A DNA stretch of 64,000 nt, from contig OX457036.1 in assembly GCA_949752735.1 (NCBI GenBank), positions 11,681,352 to 11,745,351 on the forward strand. The letters run 5' to 3'. This document shows positions 22,153 to 33,380 of this stretch, one piece after another (within the stretch, counting starts at the first letter, position 1; each line of letters starts with the position of its first letter). The translations under genes were made by a program, and so were the position numbers. The DNA comes from Lumbricus terrestris (lineage: Eukaryota > Annelida > Clitellata > Crassiclitellata > Lumbricidae). The notes under the pieces were generated by a model. That model had not been told where the DNA came from. It saw only the letters and a program-made list of their open reading frames with translations, and made no database searches.

Positions 22153-22934
22153 CAGGTACATGTGTCATGTCATGTCATGTCGCCATCGTCGCATCGCGAC
22201 GGTTGGCTACATGAATGGATTTTTAATGCCCAGAGTCTTCTGTCCCTTGTCGCGCTCATTAAGTCAGAGCCTACAAGTCCTGTCCAGTTCAGAACGTTGT
22301 CGATCCAAGATATCCTCGGCCTTCCTCGTCCTCGGTTCCCCTCCACAAACCCGTCATGATGCTGCTTTCGATGCTATCGTTTTGCTTTCTCATGCTATGA
22401 CCAAAATATCGAAGTTTTCGAATTTTGGTGTGGGCCAATAGTCCTCTTCTGGCTCCCGCTGACATATACACTTGTTCGTTGGTCATCATTTTTGTCCATG
22501 GAATTCTCATCAGCTTTCTGATACACTTGTTCTCAAATGCTTGAATTCGCTTTTCTTCATCTTTCTTCAGAGTCCATGCTTCGCATCCATACGTCGCTAC
22601 TGGCCACACCAAAGCCTTCATCAACCGCAATTTGGTGACGGTGCTGATTGATTTGTTCTTCCAAATCTTCGTCAATTTGGTCATGACAGTCATCCCCATG
22701 GCTAGCCTTGATTTAACTTCATTCACACAATTCCCATCTTTTGCTATCCTGCTCCCTAAATATACAAAGGAATTCACTTGTTCTAGTTTTTCCGTGCCCA
22801 CCACCGTTTCGAGCACCTCCTCAGTATTCGTCATAACTTTCGTCTTTGTTACGTTGATCGACATGCCATATTCTTCTGCAGCACTTGCGACTTGTTTCAC
22901 GAGTTCTTGCAGTTCTTCTGGTGTTGTGGCCAGT

Positions 22935-24082
22935 CAGTGGCGGCGCTACGCCAGGGCATGGCAGGGCAAATGCCCTGGTGAAAAAGCCTTTGCCCTGGCT
23001 GTTGCCCTGGTCGTTGCCCTGCCCGAAATATTGCCATGGGAGAATTTGTTCGGGCATATTGCTTTTTACTGTTCACGCCCGTCGGCTCTCGGGCAGGGCA
23101 AAAGTTCTTGCAGGGCAAAATTCTGGCAGGGCAAAAGTTCATGAAGAGAAAAAATCGGTCAGGCTCATTTTCTGGCAGGGCAGAAGTTCTGGGAGGGCAA
23201 AAATTCTGGCAGGGTAAAGACCGTACAATTTTGGCATGGCAAAAGTTCTGACAGAAAAATTCTGGCAGGGCAAAAATTCTGGTGGGGCAAAAGTTCTTGC
23301 ATGGAAAAATTCTGTTGCTGTTTATCCACATTGCCGTATGCAACTAACAGCGTAGGCCCAGCTGTTGCTTTATTGTTTTTCAAATGAAGCGTATGCGTTT
23401 GCGTAGACAATAGACCTATATATATACCTGACTCCGTTTGCTTTCGAAATGCTACAGGATTTGCAATGCTTCACTAAGTCACAGAGATTGGTCTACAGGC
23501 TGGGCCATAAAATGACACTAAAAATTTTTGCCCATAATCTTGGCAAGAGGTATAGTAATTTACAGGCTTAAAGACAATTCACATGATGGCCAGATTTCAT
23601 TAAAATATTCAGACAGAACAAAGTTTGTATTACTTTTAGTGAGAACACTCCCTATTATATGACGAAATGACTCGGCAAAAAGGAACATAAAACGAATTTA
23701 TTAAGTAGCCTAACATCTCAAATAATAATTTTGATGTCAAATAAAGGCAAACATTACCTAAATTTTTTGCTTCTGGCCAAGATATTGGCAAAACACTTTG
23801 GAGGGGGTGGGTCTTTTTATGGCTCACCCTAGCTGTATAAGGTTTCTAAGATTTGCTTTTCAAAATGTCAAAGTGTTCGGTTTTATAGCTTCGCCCATTT
23901 GATCCTCTGACCGGCCAACCCTAATAGTGTAGGGTGGGTGATTTATGGAATGTACGGTAGCGCAAATTTATAGGCCTATGTGTGCCCGTACAACCGAGCA
24001 CGCGACTCGCCCTCTGCCCTGGTTACTTGTGTGACTGCCCTGGCTATGCCCTGGCTACAAAAAGCGTCTGGCGCCGCCACTG
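22935..24082. mobile_element. hAT-type nonautonomous element (1148 bp) inside the LINE
   Basis: TGGCCAGT is duplicated at 22927-22934 and 24083-24090. The termini CAGTGGCGGCGC and GCGCCGCCACTG are perfect inverted repeats. Both subterminal regions are full of CCAGGGCA / TGCCCTGG and GGCAGGGCAAAAGTTCT repeats, likely transposase-binding-type clusters. The interior is AT-rich with no transposase. The precise target site in the LINE reading frame confirms the boundaries. Confidence 0.93.
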
Positions 24083-24519
24083 TGGCCAGTAGGACGATAT
24101 CGTCTGCATATCTCAGATTATTGATGGTTCTTCCGCCAATCCTGAATCCACCGGCGAAACCTGCTAGTGCCTTTCGCATAATTTGTTCCGCTAAAATGTT
24201 AAACAGACATGGGGAGAGGTTGCAGCCCTGTCGAACACCTTTTTTAACCTTGAACCATGCCGAAGTGTGGTCGTCTGTTCTGACATTTGCCCGTTGTTGT
24301 CTGTACAAATTTCTTAGCAGCTGGACTAGATGAGGTGGAAAGCCCATTTCGAGCATGGTCAGCCATAGCTGATCGTGTCGGACCCTATCAAAGGCCTTAG
24401 TAAAGTCAATGAAACAAAAGTAGAGTGGTTGATTTCTTTCTCTTGCTTTCTCTATTATGATCCTGAGGTTCACAATCTGGTCTCTTGTACCTCTTCTTGG
24501 TCTAAAGCCCGCTTGTTCA

Positions 24520-26270
24520 CAATTAAAGAGAGAGACCCGCCCTTCATGACTCCGATTGTCAAGCACCTGCTGAGGAAACGGAACAAGCTGCTTAAGCAAA
24601 ACAGAACGGATGCTGCGTCATCTTTATCTGAGAGGATAAACCGAATTATCATCAGAGCTAATAGCAAAACTTTTGACAGAGCTAAACGAGGGTCACGTGA
24701 GATGTGGCAGGAGGTAAATCGGCTGCGTGGAGGCGACCGCACGAATACTCCCCACTCGGATTGTAAAGTCACTGCGGAGACACTAAATCAACACTTCTGC
24801 TCTATTTCTACAGATGAACATTACGAAATTCCTCAGCTAAAAACAACAGTCATGGACGAAACAAGGGAGTATGTGGATGCACATACTGTTTACAGGTTGT
24901 TAGCATCGACTGGTTCCACAGCTGCGGGTCCTGATGGACTGACAGCATGGATGCTCAAGGGAGCGGCACACCTACTTGCTGAGCCTGTCGCAGTGCTATT
25001 CAACTCGTCGATCCATTATGCATATGTTCCGCCGCAATGGAAATCAAGTACAATATCACCGGTACCTAAGATCTCTCATCCTGTTGAAGCTGTCGACTTT
25101 CGCCCGATCTCTGTCACATCCATTCTATGCCGACTCTTGGAGAAGATCATAGCGCACCGTTTCTTTTATCCTTTTCTGACGGACCCTTGCTCAAACCATC
25201 AATTCTCAGATCAGTATGCTTTTCGTCCCACCGGATCTACCACCGCAGCCCTTATATCATTGACTGAGGGTCTTCTGGAGCTTCTCAGAGACAACCTTTA
25301 CGTTCACTTGATAGCTCTCGACTTCTCTAAAGCTTTTGATATGGTCAGGCATGCGTATCTTGCGGAGCAATTGGCCGAACTACCCATTCCGGACTGTGTA
25401 CACAACTGGATTGTCACCTTCCTCACGAACCGCAGACACGTAACAAAATACAATGGGTTGGTCTCGGATGCAGCTGACATCAACGCAAGCATTGTTCAAG
25501 GATCTGGTCTGGGTCCTTTGAACTTTCTAACAGCCATTTCGAAACTCAAAACAGCACGTTCCGGAAACCGCATGGCCAAATACGCCGACGATACTTACCT
25601 GTTGGTACCAGCCATCAACAGCGACACGATTAGGGAAGAACTAGATCATGTAACGGAGTGGGCCAAACGCTGCAACTTGACTCTCAATCAAAGAAAGACT
25701 CAGGAGATGGTTGTTCACCGTCCGGGACGAGGTATGCTACAGTTCGCTCCAGCAGAGATTCCAGGTCTTATACGGGTCCAAAGTATGACGATTTTAGGGG
25801 TTGTTATGACTGAAAACCTAGGATTTGAAGCCCATATCAGGCGAATATGCATCCAGGCAAGACAGTCGCTTTATGCCTTGCGTATCATGACTGCACACGG
25901 CCTCAAGGGACCAAGCCTGCATGACGTTTGTAGGATGACCACAGTGGCCCGCATGTTATATGCGGCCCCGGCATGGTGGGGATTTGCGGGGCAGCAGGAA
26001 CGCGGCAGACTGCAAGCCATATTGGACCGTTTGATCCGAATGCATTACCTTCCTGAGGACAATCCTACATTCGAGGCTTTGTGTAGAACGGCGGACGGGA
26101 GGCTCTTCGCTGCCCTCTTACTTAATCCAGGACATGTATTACACTCACTCCTCCCACCATTGAGACCCCAACCTTATTCCATGAGGCCAAGACCGCATGA
26201 CCGAATCATTCCTAGGGCGGACAACCTAACGAGGAAATCTTATTTGACGAGGATGCTTTATCATATTTAA
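24520..26270 (+). CDS. LINE reverse transcriptase (C-terminal part of ORF2), open
   Basis: An open frame of about 583 residues runs from the insertion junction to the stop at 26270. It has the pre-RT segment (MTPIVKHLLRKRNKLLK), RT core (GPDGLTAWMLK, DFRPISVTSI, LDFSKAFDMVRH, VQGSGLGPLNFL, catalytic YADDTYLLV), thumb (LNQRKTQEMVV, LGVVMTENLGFEAHI) and a C-terminal region ending in RMLYHI. No endonuclease remains because of 5' truncation. The ATG at 24375 belongs to antisense sequence of the host LINE and is not the true start. The frame is intact but cannot mobilise itself. Confidence 0.85.
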
Positions 26271-26503
26271 ATGTAATACCGTATAAACCAAAGTGCAGAA
26301 TAAATTGTTGTCCATTAAAAGAACTTTTTTTTAAATTAAAATTTATATTGGATTTGGACTTAGAATTTTATGCTATTCTAAAACACTTTGACATTGATTG
26401 GATATAGAACTTATGTACGTTTGTTTATTATACTTTGTATGTAAACCAAAATGCGGATAGCAATTGGTATATTAAAGAATATTCTTATCTTATCTTATCT
26501 TAT
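24520..26503 (+). mobile_element. CR1/L2-like LINE, 5'-truncated, nested in the RTE-like LINE
   Basis: A 26-bp target duplication (CTTCTTGGTCTAAAG[C/T]CCGCTTGTTC) lies at 24494-24519 and 26504-26529 with one mismatch. The 3' end carries an (ATCTT)n tail at 26480-26503. The element is truncated upstream of the RT domain. It inserted into the already inverted RTE-like copy, in the opposite orientation to that copy's RT part. Confidence 0.9.
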
Positions 26504-27096
26504 CTTCTTGGTCTAAAGTCCGCTTGTTCCTGGGCAATCTCCATTTCGAGCTTGTTTTGCATGCTGTCTAGCATAACGCGCAGCAAAATTTTGCTTGCGT
26601 GCGAGACCAGTGCGATGGTTCTGTAATTGTCACACTGGAGCGGGTCACCCTTCTTGGGAAGTGGGATGAATGTTGATTGAGTCCATTCTTTTCATTCAGA
26701 ATTTGATTTCATAAGCTCAAACCGCAAGCGGTTAAAGCATCATCTCACCGAACAACGTCACAATGAGCGTTGCCTAGCAACAACGTAAAGGCGCTCGTTT
26801 GTTTACGTCTCAAACAATATTTTCTTTACTTGAATCCACGTCTCATCTCTCTCACTCCTGGGCATGACTCTAAACTGCAGCCGGTTATGGGTTAACCTGA
26901 AAATCTAGGACCGCGGGCAGCAGCGTGGTTCTTATCAGTTGTTGGCGGATGAGGAGCTCAAATGCACCCAACGGCAATCACCGAGCGAATGATTAGGCGC
27001 ATGCCGGGTCCAACCTGGTAAAACGGCTAATCAACTGCGTGACCAGCAAGAGAATGGGGTACTCAGTTGGTTAGAAACCTCTCCCACACAACATGA

Positions 27097-28800
27097 ATGG
27101 ATCACAATGAAAACGAAGATATACTAGCTCGGACGTCGCCCAGGATAAAAAGGCCCGCGACACCCACCGTAAGAGTCAGGATGGGTGCCGATAAGTGTGC
27201 TACTGACTCAACATCACCACCGATGAAGACGAAAACGACCGATGGAACAAGGAAGCATCTAAATGGTAGACATCGCGTTATGATTGGACAATGGAACGTG
27301 AGAGGACTCAATGCACTAGGCAAGCTGTCGATGCTTGGGAACGAAATGGAGAGACAAGGCATCAGTATTTGTGGACTTTCAGAAACCAAGTGGTCGGGTA
27401 GTGGACATTTTAAGACGTTGGATGGTCACACCGTGCTCTACTCAGGTAGGCCTTCATCTGGACGGGAACATCATGGAGTGGCAATCTGGATAAACAAGAA
27501 CACCGCCTCATGCTTGGCATCATACAACACAATAAGCAACAGAGTAATATCGTCCACATTTGCATCAAAACCGAGAGACATGACAATAATCCAGTGTTAC
27601 GCGCCAACTGCTGACAAACAAGACGAAGAAATCGAACAATTCTACCGAGACCTGGATCGCGCAATCTCAGAGGTTCCCAAGCGGAACATACTTCTGATCA
27701 CAGGAGATTTCAACGCCAGAGTAGGAGAAGACGCAACTGAGACCGACGTCCTTGGGAAATATGGACACGGGAATAGAAACGATAGAGGACAGATTTTGGT
27801 GGATTTCTGCGCGGATCACGGACTAGTTATCACCAATACTCTCTTCCGTCTGCACAACAGACACAGATACACATGGAAGAGTCCAAATGGATTCACTAGA
27901 ACACAAATAGACTACATACTGATCAGCAAACAGTGGAAACAATCGGTCAACAATGCACGCGTATGCCTCAACGCAGATTGCGATTCCGACCACAACCTGG
28001 TGATTCTGACGATGAAACTGAGATTTAAAAAGAAGCGAGCGAATAAACCGTTACTCTTGGATCTTGAGAAACTCAAAAATAGCCAGGTTGCGCAACAATA
28101 CCAACTGGAAGTGACGAACAGATTCGAAGTATTGGAAGGAGTGGACGAATCGAGAACACCAGATGAATTATGGCGCCAATTGAAGGAAGTCACCTTGGGT
28201 GCTGCAAAGGCGACAGTACTAAAGGATCAGCATAAACGCAAGAACTGGATTTCCAGCGACACTTTTGAATGGATTGGAAAAAAACGCGAGGCCAAAACAA
28301 AATCCCCCACAGAATACAAAAAATTAAGAAGTGAGGTACAGAAAAGACTGCGGTGGGATAAACAGGAAGAGCTTGAGATATTGTGTAGCGAATTAGAGGA
28401 AAACGCGAAAAAGGGTAATAGTAGACCAGTCTTTTAAACAGTGAAGCAACTTACGGGATCGTTCGTCCCTCGTACCACGGCCATCAGGGATGCCTTCGGC
28501 AAGAAAATTGTCGAACCAGAGAGAGTGAATCAAAGATGGAAAGAATACTGCGAGAAACTATACATCGAAGAAGACGATCGATCGCTCGAGCACGTAGAGA
28601 TTGACATCCAAGAAAGGGAACCACCACCGCTGAAGGAAGAGATCAGGCGTGCAGTAATGAAGTCGGCATCACGAAAGGCACCAAGTCCGGATGACGTGGC
28701 AGCTGAATTACTGAGGTTTGGAGGAGAGATGACAGTGACCAAACTACATGAGATATGTACGGAGGTGTGGAAGTCCGGAGTATGGCCGGAAGAATGGACT
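27097..28800 (+). pseudogene. RTE-like LINE endonuclease part (inverted 5' segment)
   Basis: From the Met at 27097: a short N-terminal extension, then an EEP/APE endonuclease with GQWNVRGLN, SETKWSGSG, IQCYAPTADKQDE, TGDFNARVGEDATE, RYTWKSPNG, QIDYILISKQW and SDHNLV. A linker to RT follows. A TAA at 28435-28437 stops it; the frame then continues from 28441 (REPPPLKEEIRRAVMKSASR, DDVAAELLRFGGE) to the EWTQ breakpoint at 28800. The upstream 26850-27096 is GC-richer 5' UTR-like sequence. RT continues on the opposite strand at 26690, owing to the inversion. Confidence 0.85.
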
Positions 28801-28811
28801 CAGGTACATGT

Positions 28812-29248
28812 ACTCGGGCACAGATCCGTGAATGAATGTATACACTGCAATTGCTGACAATAAGGTTTTAAACCAACTTTGCGTGTGAGCAGGCGCTGGA
28901 AAATAACACCAGACGGTAAAATATACCCGTTGCCTCAACGAATCTGTGTAACAGAGTTAAAAGTAAAGATTGAAGTTTACTGTCTTCCGACATCGCTGCG
29001 TTACATCAACACATGTGCAGATATCCTTCACTGCGCTCTCGCTCGACTTTCACTGGATATCTCGCTACGATCTCTGTTCACGTAAATTCCGAATTCCCAT
29101 TTTATCTTCTGCGGAAATTTGCTCAGGAAATCAATAACGGATCCAAAGAGTTTATTCGCAATCGGCCGAATATATATATATATATACATATAATATATAT
29201 GTAGCCTCCTATATATGTAATTATGTAGGCCTATATATGTATTATGTA
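28812..29248. other. Noncoding flank with a TA-rich tract (old 3' flank of copy C)
   Basis: GAGTTTATTCGCAATCGGCCGAATATAT (29147 onward, here broken for length as GAGTTTATTCG then CGGCCGAATATA) matches the 3' flanks of copies D (52755) and E (59795). This segment was therefore once next to the 3' end of copy C and was pushed away by later insertions at 29249-31913 and 31939-40091. (TA)n lies at 29169-29200. Confidence 0.5.
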
Positions 29249-29879
29249 TTAGAGCTGCTGTTCGATTAAAATATTTAATCGACGTTAATCGCACGATTCA
29301 AATTTTTTATTGCAATTAACTGCAAATTAATTGTAACGCATTTCCTTCAAGTATATTAATTAATCTCAGTATTTTTCTATTGACCCTGGACCATAAATGA
29401 CTGAACACATACTTTCTATTGCACAACGGTTTCAATAACCATTGTCTCTTATGCGCAAATTGCACATTTTATTTATCCATTCTGTTTTTTCAAAGTTTCG
29501 TTTAGCAGAAAGAATTGAAACACTGTTCAAATTAGTGAGCTGCTGAAAGTCCGTTAATTGTTAGTTTGAGCAACCATCACATTATATAAATTTGAAAATT
29601 AGACAATCGATTTTCAAACTATGAAATTGTTTATTCAGTTAGTTGTTTGGGCAGGCCTGCAGTTTACTTACATTGGTCGGCTGAGGGATGCTGTTTTTAA
29701 CTCAAAATAATAATTTATAGGCTATATCACGATACAGAAACAAACGTTCATAAGGGATCATATGCGGCGAGTTGACCCAAAGAGTGTGTGTGCCAAAACG
29801 AATGTGAAAGTTATCCGTGCATGAGCGCGGGGAAAAAATGGTGACCTTTTATGGTTAGGAGTCACTGAAATTACATCTG

Positions 29880-30140
29880 TGCATAGGAGACTGCGGAGGC
29901 TTGGTCCTCGTTTTTGTTGGGAGGGGGACGAACGACGGCCAAAGGACGATCGCCGAGGCGCAAAGCGCCATTTCTGGTTGGTAGAGCTGAGAACTCAAAG
30001 AGTTCAGACTCATGGATGTGGTAAACAAAATGTGTCTCCTCCCCATTTTCGATTATTTTTTATTTGCACAATGCAATGGTACCAAGGTAGTAGCTTAATC
30101 TGCCATTTGGGTGAAATTGGTCATCATTTTAGTGCAGATA
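29880..30140 (+). repeat. Head plus first monomer of the diverged array family
   Basis: CTTGGTCCTCG...AACGAC...CCAAAGGACGATCG is followed by a TTATTTGCACAATGCAATGG monomer. The same order (CTTGGTCCTGG, GACCGAAGGACAAT, then TTATTTTCCACGCTGCACTGG) occurs at 45095-45235, and CGTCCGAAGGACG plus TTTCCACATTGCAATGG at 7240-7350. Confidence 0.55.
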
Positions 30141-30154
30141 GTCGTGGTTTAAGT

Positions 30155-30365
30155 AAGTAAGTAAGTAGCCTTTATTTGCATATGACAAGCGCACAAGCAT
30201 TACATATCAAAAATGTAAAATAAAACACAGAAATAATAATAATAATAAAGTATAGTAATAATAATGTAAAGAAATGATAAGATACAGTAGCGGCAGCCAT
30301 AAACAGGCGCCTACGGCAGCCATAAACCGGCGCCTATGGCGGCCATGAACAGGCGCCTAACTGTT
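30155..30365. repeat. TAAG-repeat tail and 27-bp tandem repeats
   Basis: (TAAG)n at 30154-30168 is followed by AGCCTTTATTTGCATATGAC, an AAT-rich stretch (30230-30270), and then three copies of GGC[A/G]GCCAT[A/G]AAC[A/C]GGCGCCTA at 30292-30360. The first part resembles the 3' end of a minus-strand LINE. The GGCGCC repeat is a local minisatellite. Confidence 0.5.
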
Positions 30366-30599
30366 GTTGTTGATGTTAAATGTTATTTAAAAAAACATAA
30401 ATAGCCTAAAATAGGCCATAGAAACAAAATTAGAAGCTGGCAGCCAACAACGGCGCCCGACCCACAACTCTGCTCTGCGATGTAGCAGCAGCGACGACAA
30501 ACAAAGTCATCTGAAGGCGTACGACGACCGAAAATTAAGACAGTACCAGCGACAAACTCCGATGAGCACATAAGAGTCCAGTCGACGGTTTCTCGTCCG

Positions 30600-31075
30600 A
30601 TGTTTAAAGTCCGAATTTGAAGTCCCTGGGGCCGAGAAGCATCACGAGCGACGGGCGGAGCAGCTGCAACTCACTTAGTACCATTTCGTCACGGTCCTCG
30701 CTTGATGACAGTTGATGCAGCGTCCAAGCTCTCTCTCTCGTCCCATCCATGCATGTGAGAGCGGAAATCATTCGCAAGGTGGCGGCGATGGTGTTGTGGC
30801 CAACCTGACATCCCTTGATGGTTGTAAGCAATGAACCCGTCCAATGGTGGTCGTCGGTGATGAGGTCCATAACGGAGAACTTGCGATGTGAATTCCCGCT
30901 CAATCATGCACGAATCAGAGTAGAAAATGGCCAAAACGCAGTCTCGACTTCAGATGACATCCAAATATCAGGAAATTTTAGGCCAACTTTAGCCTCAAAC
31001 ACAATAATTTGCCGTAGCAACTCAGAGCCGAATCGCCGGCCATGCGACCATAGAGCTACATGTATCTCTTGAAAT
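30600..31075 (-). pseudogene. Decayed ORF of unknown family
   Basis: On the minus strand one frame stays coherent for about 155 codons. It starts near 31072 with ALWSHGRRFGSELLRQI, continues with FPDIWMSSEVETAFWPFSTL, and runs past an internal TGA at about 30904 into LSGNSHRKFSVMDLITDDHH, GCQVGHNTIAATLRMISALT and ELQLLRPSLVMLLGPRDFKF, ending at 30604. The composition is protein-like, with amphipathic helices. I do not recognise it; its position within repeats suggests a transposon ORF or a captured gene piece. Confidence 0.4.
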
Positions 31076-31084
31076 TATCCCTCA

Positions 31085-31400
31085 CATTGTTTAAAATAAA
31101 TTAATTTCCACACTGCAATGGTGACATTTTAAGCTGTAATCTCTTCAAAAATTTCTCATTACTTCATTTCTGAAAGACATGATTTCAGACCTCAATAAAA
31201 TGTCCCTCCCAATATTATTGTTTACATTTTGTTTTGCTTTGCACGCTATAACCGTGTCACTGTAAGCTGTCATTTTAACAAAATCATTCGGTATTTCATT
31301 GCTGAAAAACATGGTTTAGAACGTCAATAAATGTCAATAAATGTCTCTTGCCGCTGCTTAGATTTTTTGGATTTCCACACTGTAATGGCAGCCTACAAAG
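31085..31400 (+). repeat. Diverged tandem-array monomers
   Basis: Units with ATTTCCACACTGCAATGG, TTTTAAGCTGTMATYT, ACAAAATCATTCGGTATTTC and GGTTTAGA-CGTCAATAAATG repeat about every 140 bp. They are related to the 86-bp array at 7.3-8.8 kb and to 45.2-45.8 kb. Confidence 0.6.
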
Positions 31401-31490
31401 CATGTCCGCCCAACGGGGGCTCGAACTCGCTACCTCTCGACTCTAGGCCATGGCAGCGTGCTACCGCCGCCGCCCCCCATATAGTATACA
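31380..31490 (-). repeat. tRNA-derived SINE head
   Basis: On the minus strand a B-box-like GTTCGAGCCC follows a GAGAGGTAGC segment with an upstream GGTAGCACGC. Downstream CCCGTTGGGC and CATGCTTTGTAGGCTGCC match the SINE inserted in the left LTR (34260-34350). It does not fold into a full tRNA and is better read as a SINE promoter region. Confidence 0.5.
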
Positions 31491-33380
31491 TAGTGGCTCT
31501 ATCAGATACAGAAAACAAACATTCACAAGGGACTGCATAGTGACCGTGGATGTTAAATACTTTCCTGCCAACTTAGTCCTGACTAGATATTCATCATAAT
31601 GTAGGCCTAGGCCTACTGTATTTTCCACCACTGTAGGCCCTAATGGATAAAAGCTTTTACAATGTGAAGTTCAAATAATTCTAGTCTGACGAATGTTGAA
31701 ACAACTTTAGTGGATTACATAAATTCTATCTTGGACTATTTGCAAAGAAAAGTATCGCTGGTTCTAAGGTTAAGCTTTCCGTTTGAAACGGGTTTTCCAT
31801 CTCTGATTTCATTTTAATCGGATCTAATTAACGCGTACGATTAACAATTTTAATCGCAAAATATTTTACACGTTAATCGCACGCGTTAATCACGATTAAT
31901 CAACAGCCCAAATATAATTATATATATATATAATTTTAGGGTGCCAACGAAATGCATGGCCAAAAAATAATTTTGACTAAACCAGTTGCCCACCCCCTCA
32001 AAATGTTTTCTATGACACAAAACTCATGTGTTACATATTTTATTCATATTGATGAATATTTAGAGGTAGCTCCGTGCGTTAGTAGTTTATAGTAGCGTAT
32101 CACATCATTTCTTCGAAATCGCGTATGGAAATAACTTATATCTACAGAGAACAGACTGTGCTGTGACTCATTGTTCATACTGACTAAGAATAGTAATGTT
32201 TCTTGTAATTTTTAATCTTTCCCAATTCTTGGTTGTTGTTATAATAACATGGATAAACCAAAAAAGGCTAAATAAAGACTCAGTACTGTCTATGTCATTT
32301 CATACAACTAGCACTACATGCCTTCATGCTGGTGCCTGTGTTTTGTCTGTACAAAAGTATTATGAGCTTGGTTTGTAGACCAAAATCATGGAATTAGTCG
32401 ATGCCAAAGCGTTCAACGCCAGATGGGAACTCCAGTGGTATAACATCAAGATATAATTTAACAGATTTAGATAGGCCTACTCACGTATAGGCCTACATAT
32501 TTGAAGCAGATCCGGTATGAAAACGGTATAAAGGTGATAACAATTGCACTGGTTTGAATCTGATGCAAATTGAGTTTATTGAGCTCATCCAGCTCAATGA
32601 TATTCAGCCAAGATTGTTAGGACCACTATGAGCTCTTTCACCTGGCACTGATATTTTTTAGAAGGAGTGGAAAGTGGGGAATATGTGCGTATCCATGCCT
32701 CTGGAGCCCATGCATCCCATAGAGCTAGTTAGCCTATAGATGGATGGCAAGGTCACATACAGTTTTAAAAGCTACTTATTTCACTGTCAATAAACGTCAC
32801 CAAAAGTGAGTTGTCAGCTCTCCAAGAGTTCAAAGCAGTTGTGAAGTTGTACATTAAGTGTCTGTACGCACATGCATGATCCTCGCAACGACTTGAATCT
32901 TCCGCATGAGTTTGATGCATACAGACAAACAACCAAACTGTTGCCGATTCAGCAATCAAGTCCCTCTGTAGTCATTTGTAGCATCTAGGTGAAATCTTAA
33001 ATGGTCTTACTTTCTTTGATACAATGGTTCCTCTGGAAGGAAGCAATGGTCACAGCCCTAAGTAGAGAAACTCATGGACGAACTCCTTGACATGTTGTGC
33101 TGCATGGCACTGTTACTATACCAATGCAGCGATGTTGTCACAACATACTTAGCAGCTTCTTGTGGCAATTGGAATATCACATGACTTCTTGTCCTTAAGA
33201 CCTTCACCCTAGCACTTGAGAGAGCATTTCTGAGTATGCTAGTGCTCCAATATGAGCAGATAGTCTGTTGGTGGTCAACAATGCCGCTGATTCCTTCAAT
33301 GGTGTCCTTGGTCACTATGAAAAACAGAATAATTTTCTGCAATAAGTTCCCGAGAGGTACTGCACGACATTTCTAGTTAC

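Larger units (their letters stand above)
22180..26690 (-). pseudogene. RTE-like reverse transcriptase part of the LINE (interrupted)
   Basis: Read on the minus strand, pieces at 26504-26690 (FIPLPKKGDP, RTIALVSHASKILLR), 24083-24519 (FRPRRGTRDQI, FIDFTKAFDRV, GVRQGCNLSPCLFN, catalytic YADD) and 22180-22934 (INVTKTKVM, FVYLGSRI, ATYGCEAWTL, LRYFGHSMRK) form one RT in the same order. Removing the hAT insert with one TSD copy joins the frame exactly after the YADDIVLLAT motif. There is a 1-nt frameshift near 22355. The domain set matches the arthropod/invertebrate 'endonuclease-reverse transcriptase' class, which I place near RTE; the clade is not certain. Confidence 0.8.
22164..28800 (-). mobile_element. 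RTE-like LINE with twin-priming 5' inversion and two nested insertions
   Basis: CAGGTACATGT is present on both outer edges (22153-22163 and 28801-28811), the target duplication of one event. The 3' part lies on the minus strand (22164-26690): a (CATGA)n-like tail, C-terminal region, RT core, RT N-part. The 5' part lies on the plus strand (about 26850-28800): 5' UTR and endonuclease. Both parts break at the same codons, EWTQ (AGAATGGACTCA at 28790-28802 and, reversed, at about 26675-26687). This geometry is what twin priming predicts. Nested later insertions are a hAT MITE (22935-24082) and a CR1/L2-like LINE (24520-26503). The sequence at 26690-26850 includes the inversion junction. Confidence 0.85.
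29249..31913. mobile_element. hAT-like element with TTAATCG-rich termini, carrying other repeats
   Basis: The left end reads AGAGCTGCTGTTCGATTAAA and soon ACGTTAATCGCACG. The right end, reversed, reads GGGCTGTTGATTAATCG and ACGCGTGCGATTAACG. These ends resemble a common animal hAT family, but I could not read a matching 8-bp duplication in the TA-rich flank. Inside lie array-family sequence (29880-30140, 31085-31400), a LINE-like tail, a decayed ORF and a SINE head. Confidence 0.45.

Noticed and set aside
31400..31490. tRNA gene
   Set aside because: A B box is present but no cloverleaf; the match to the SINE at 34260-34350 explains it better.
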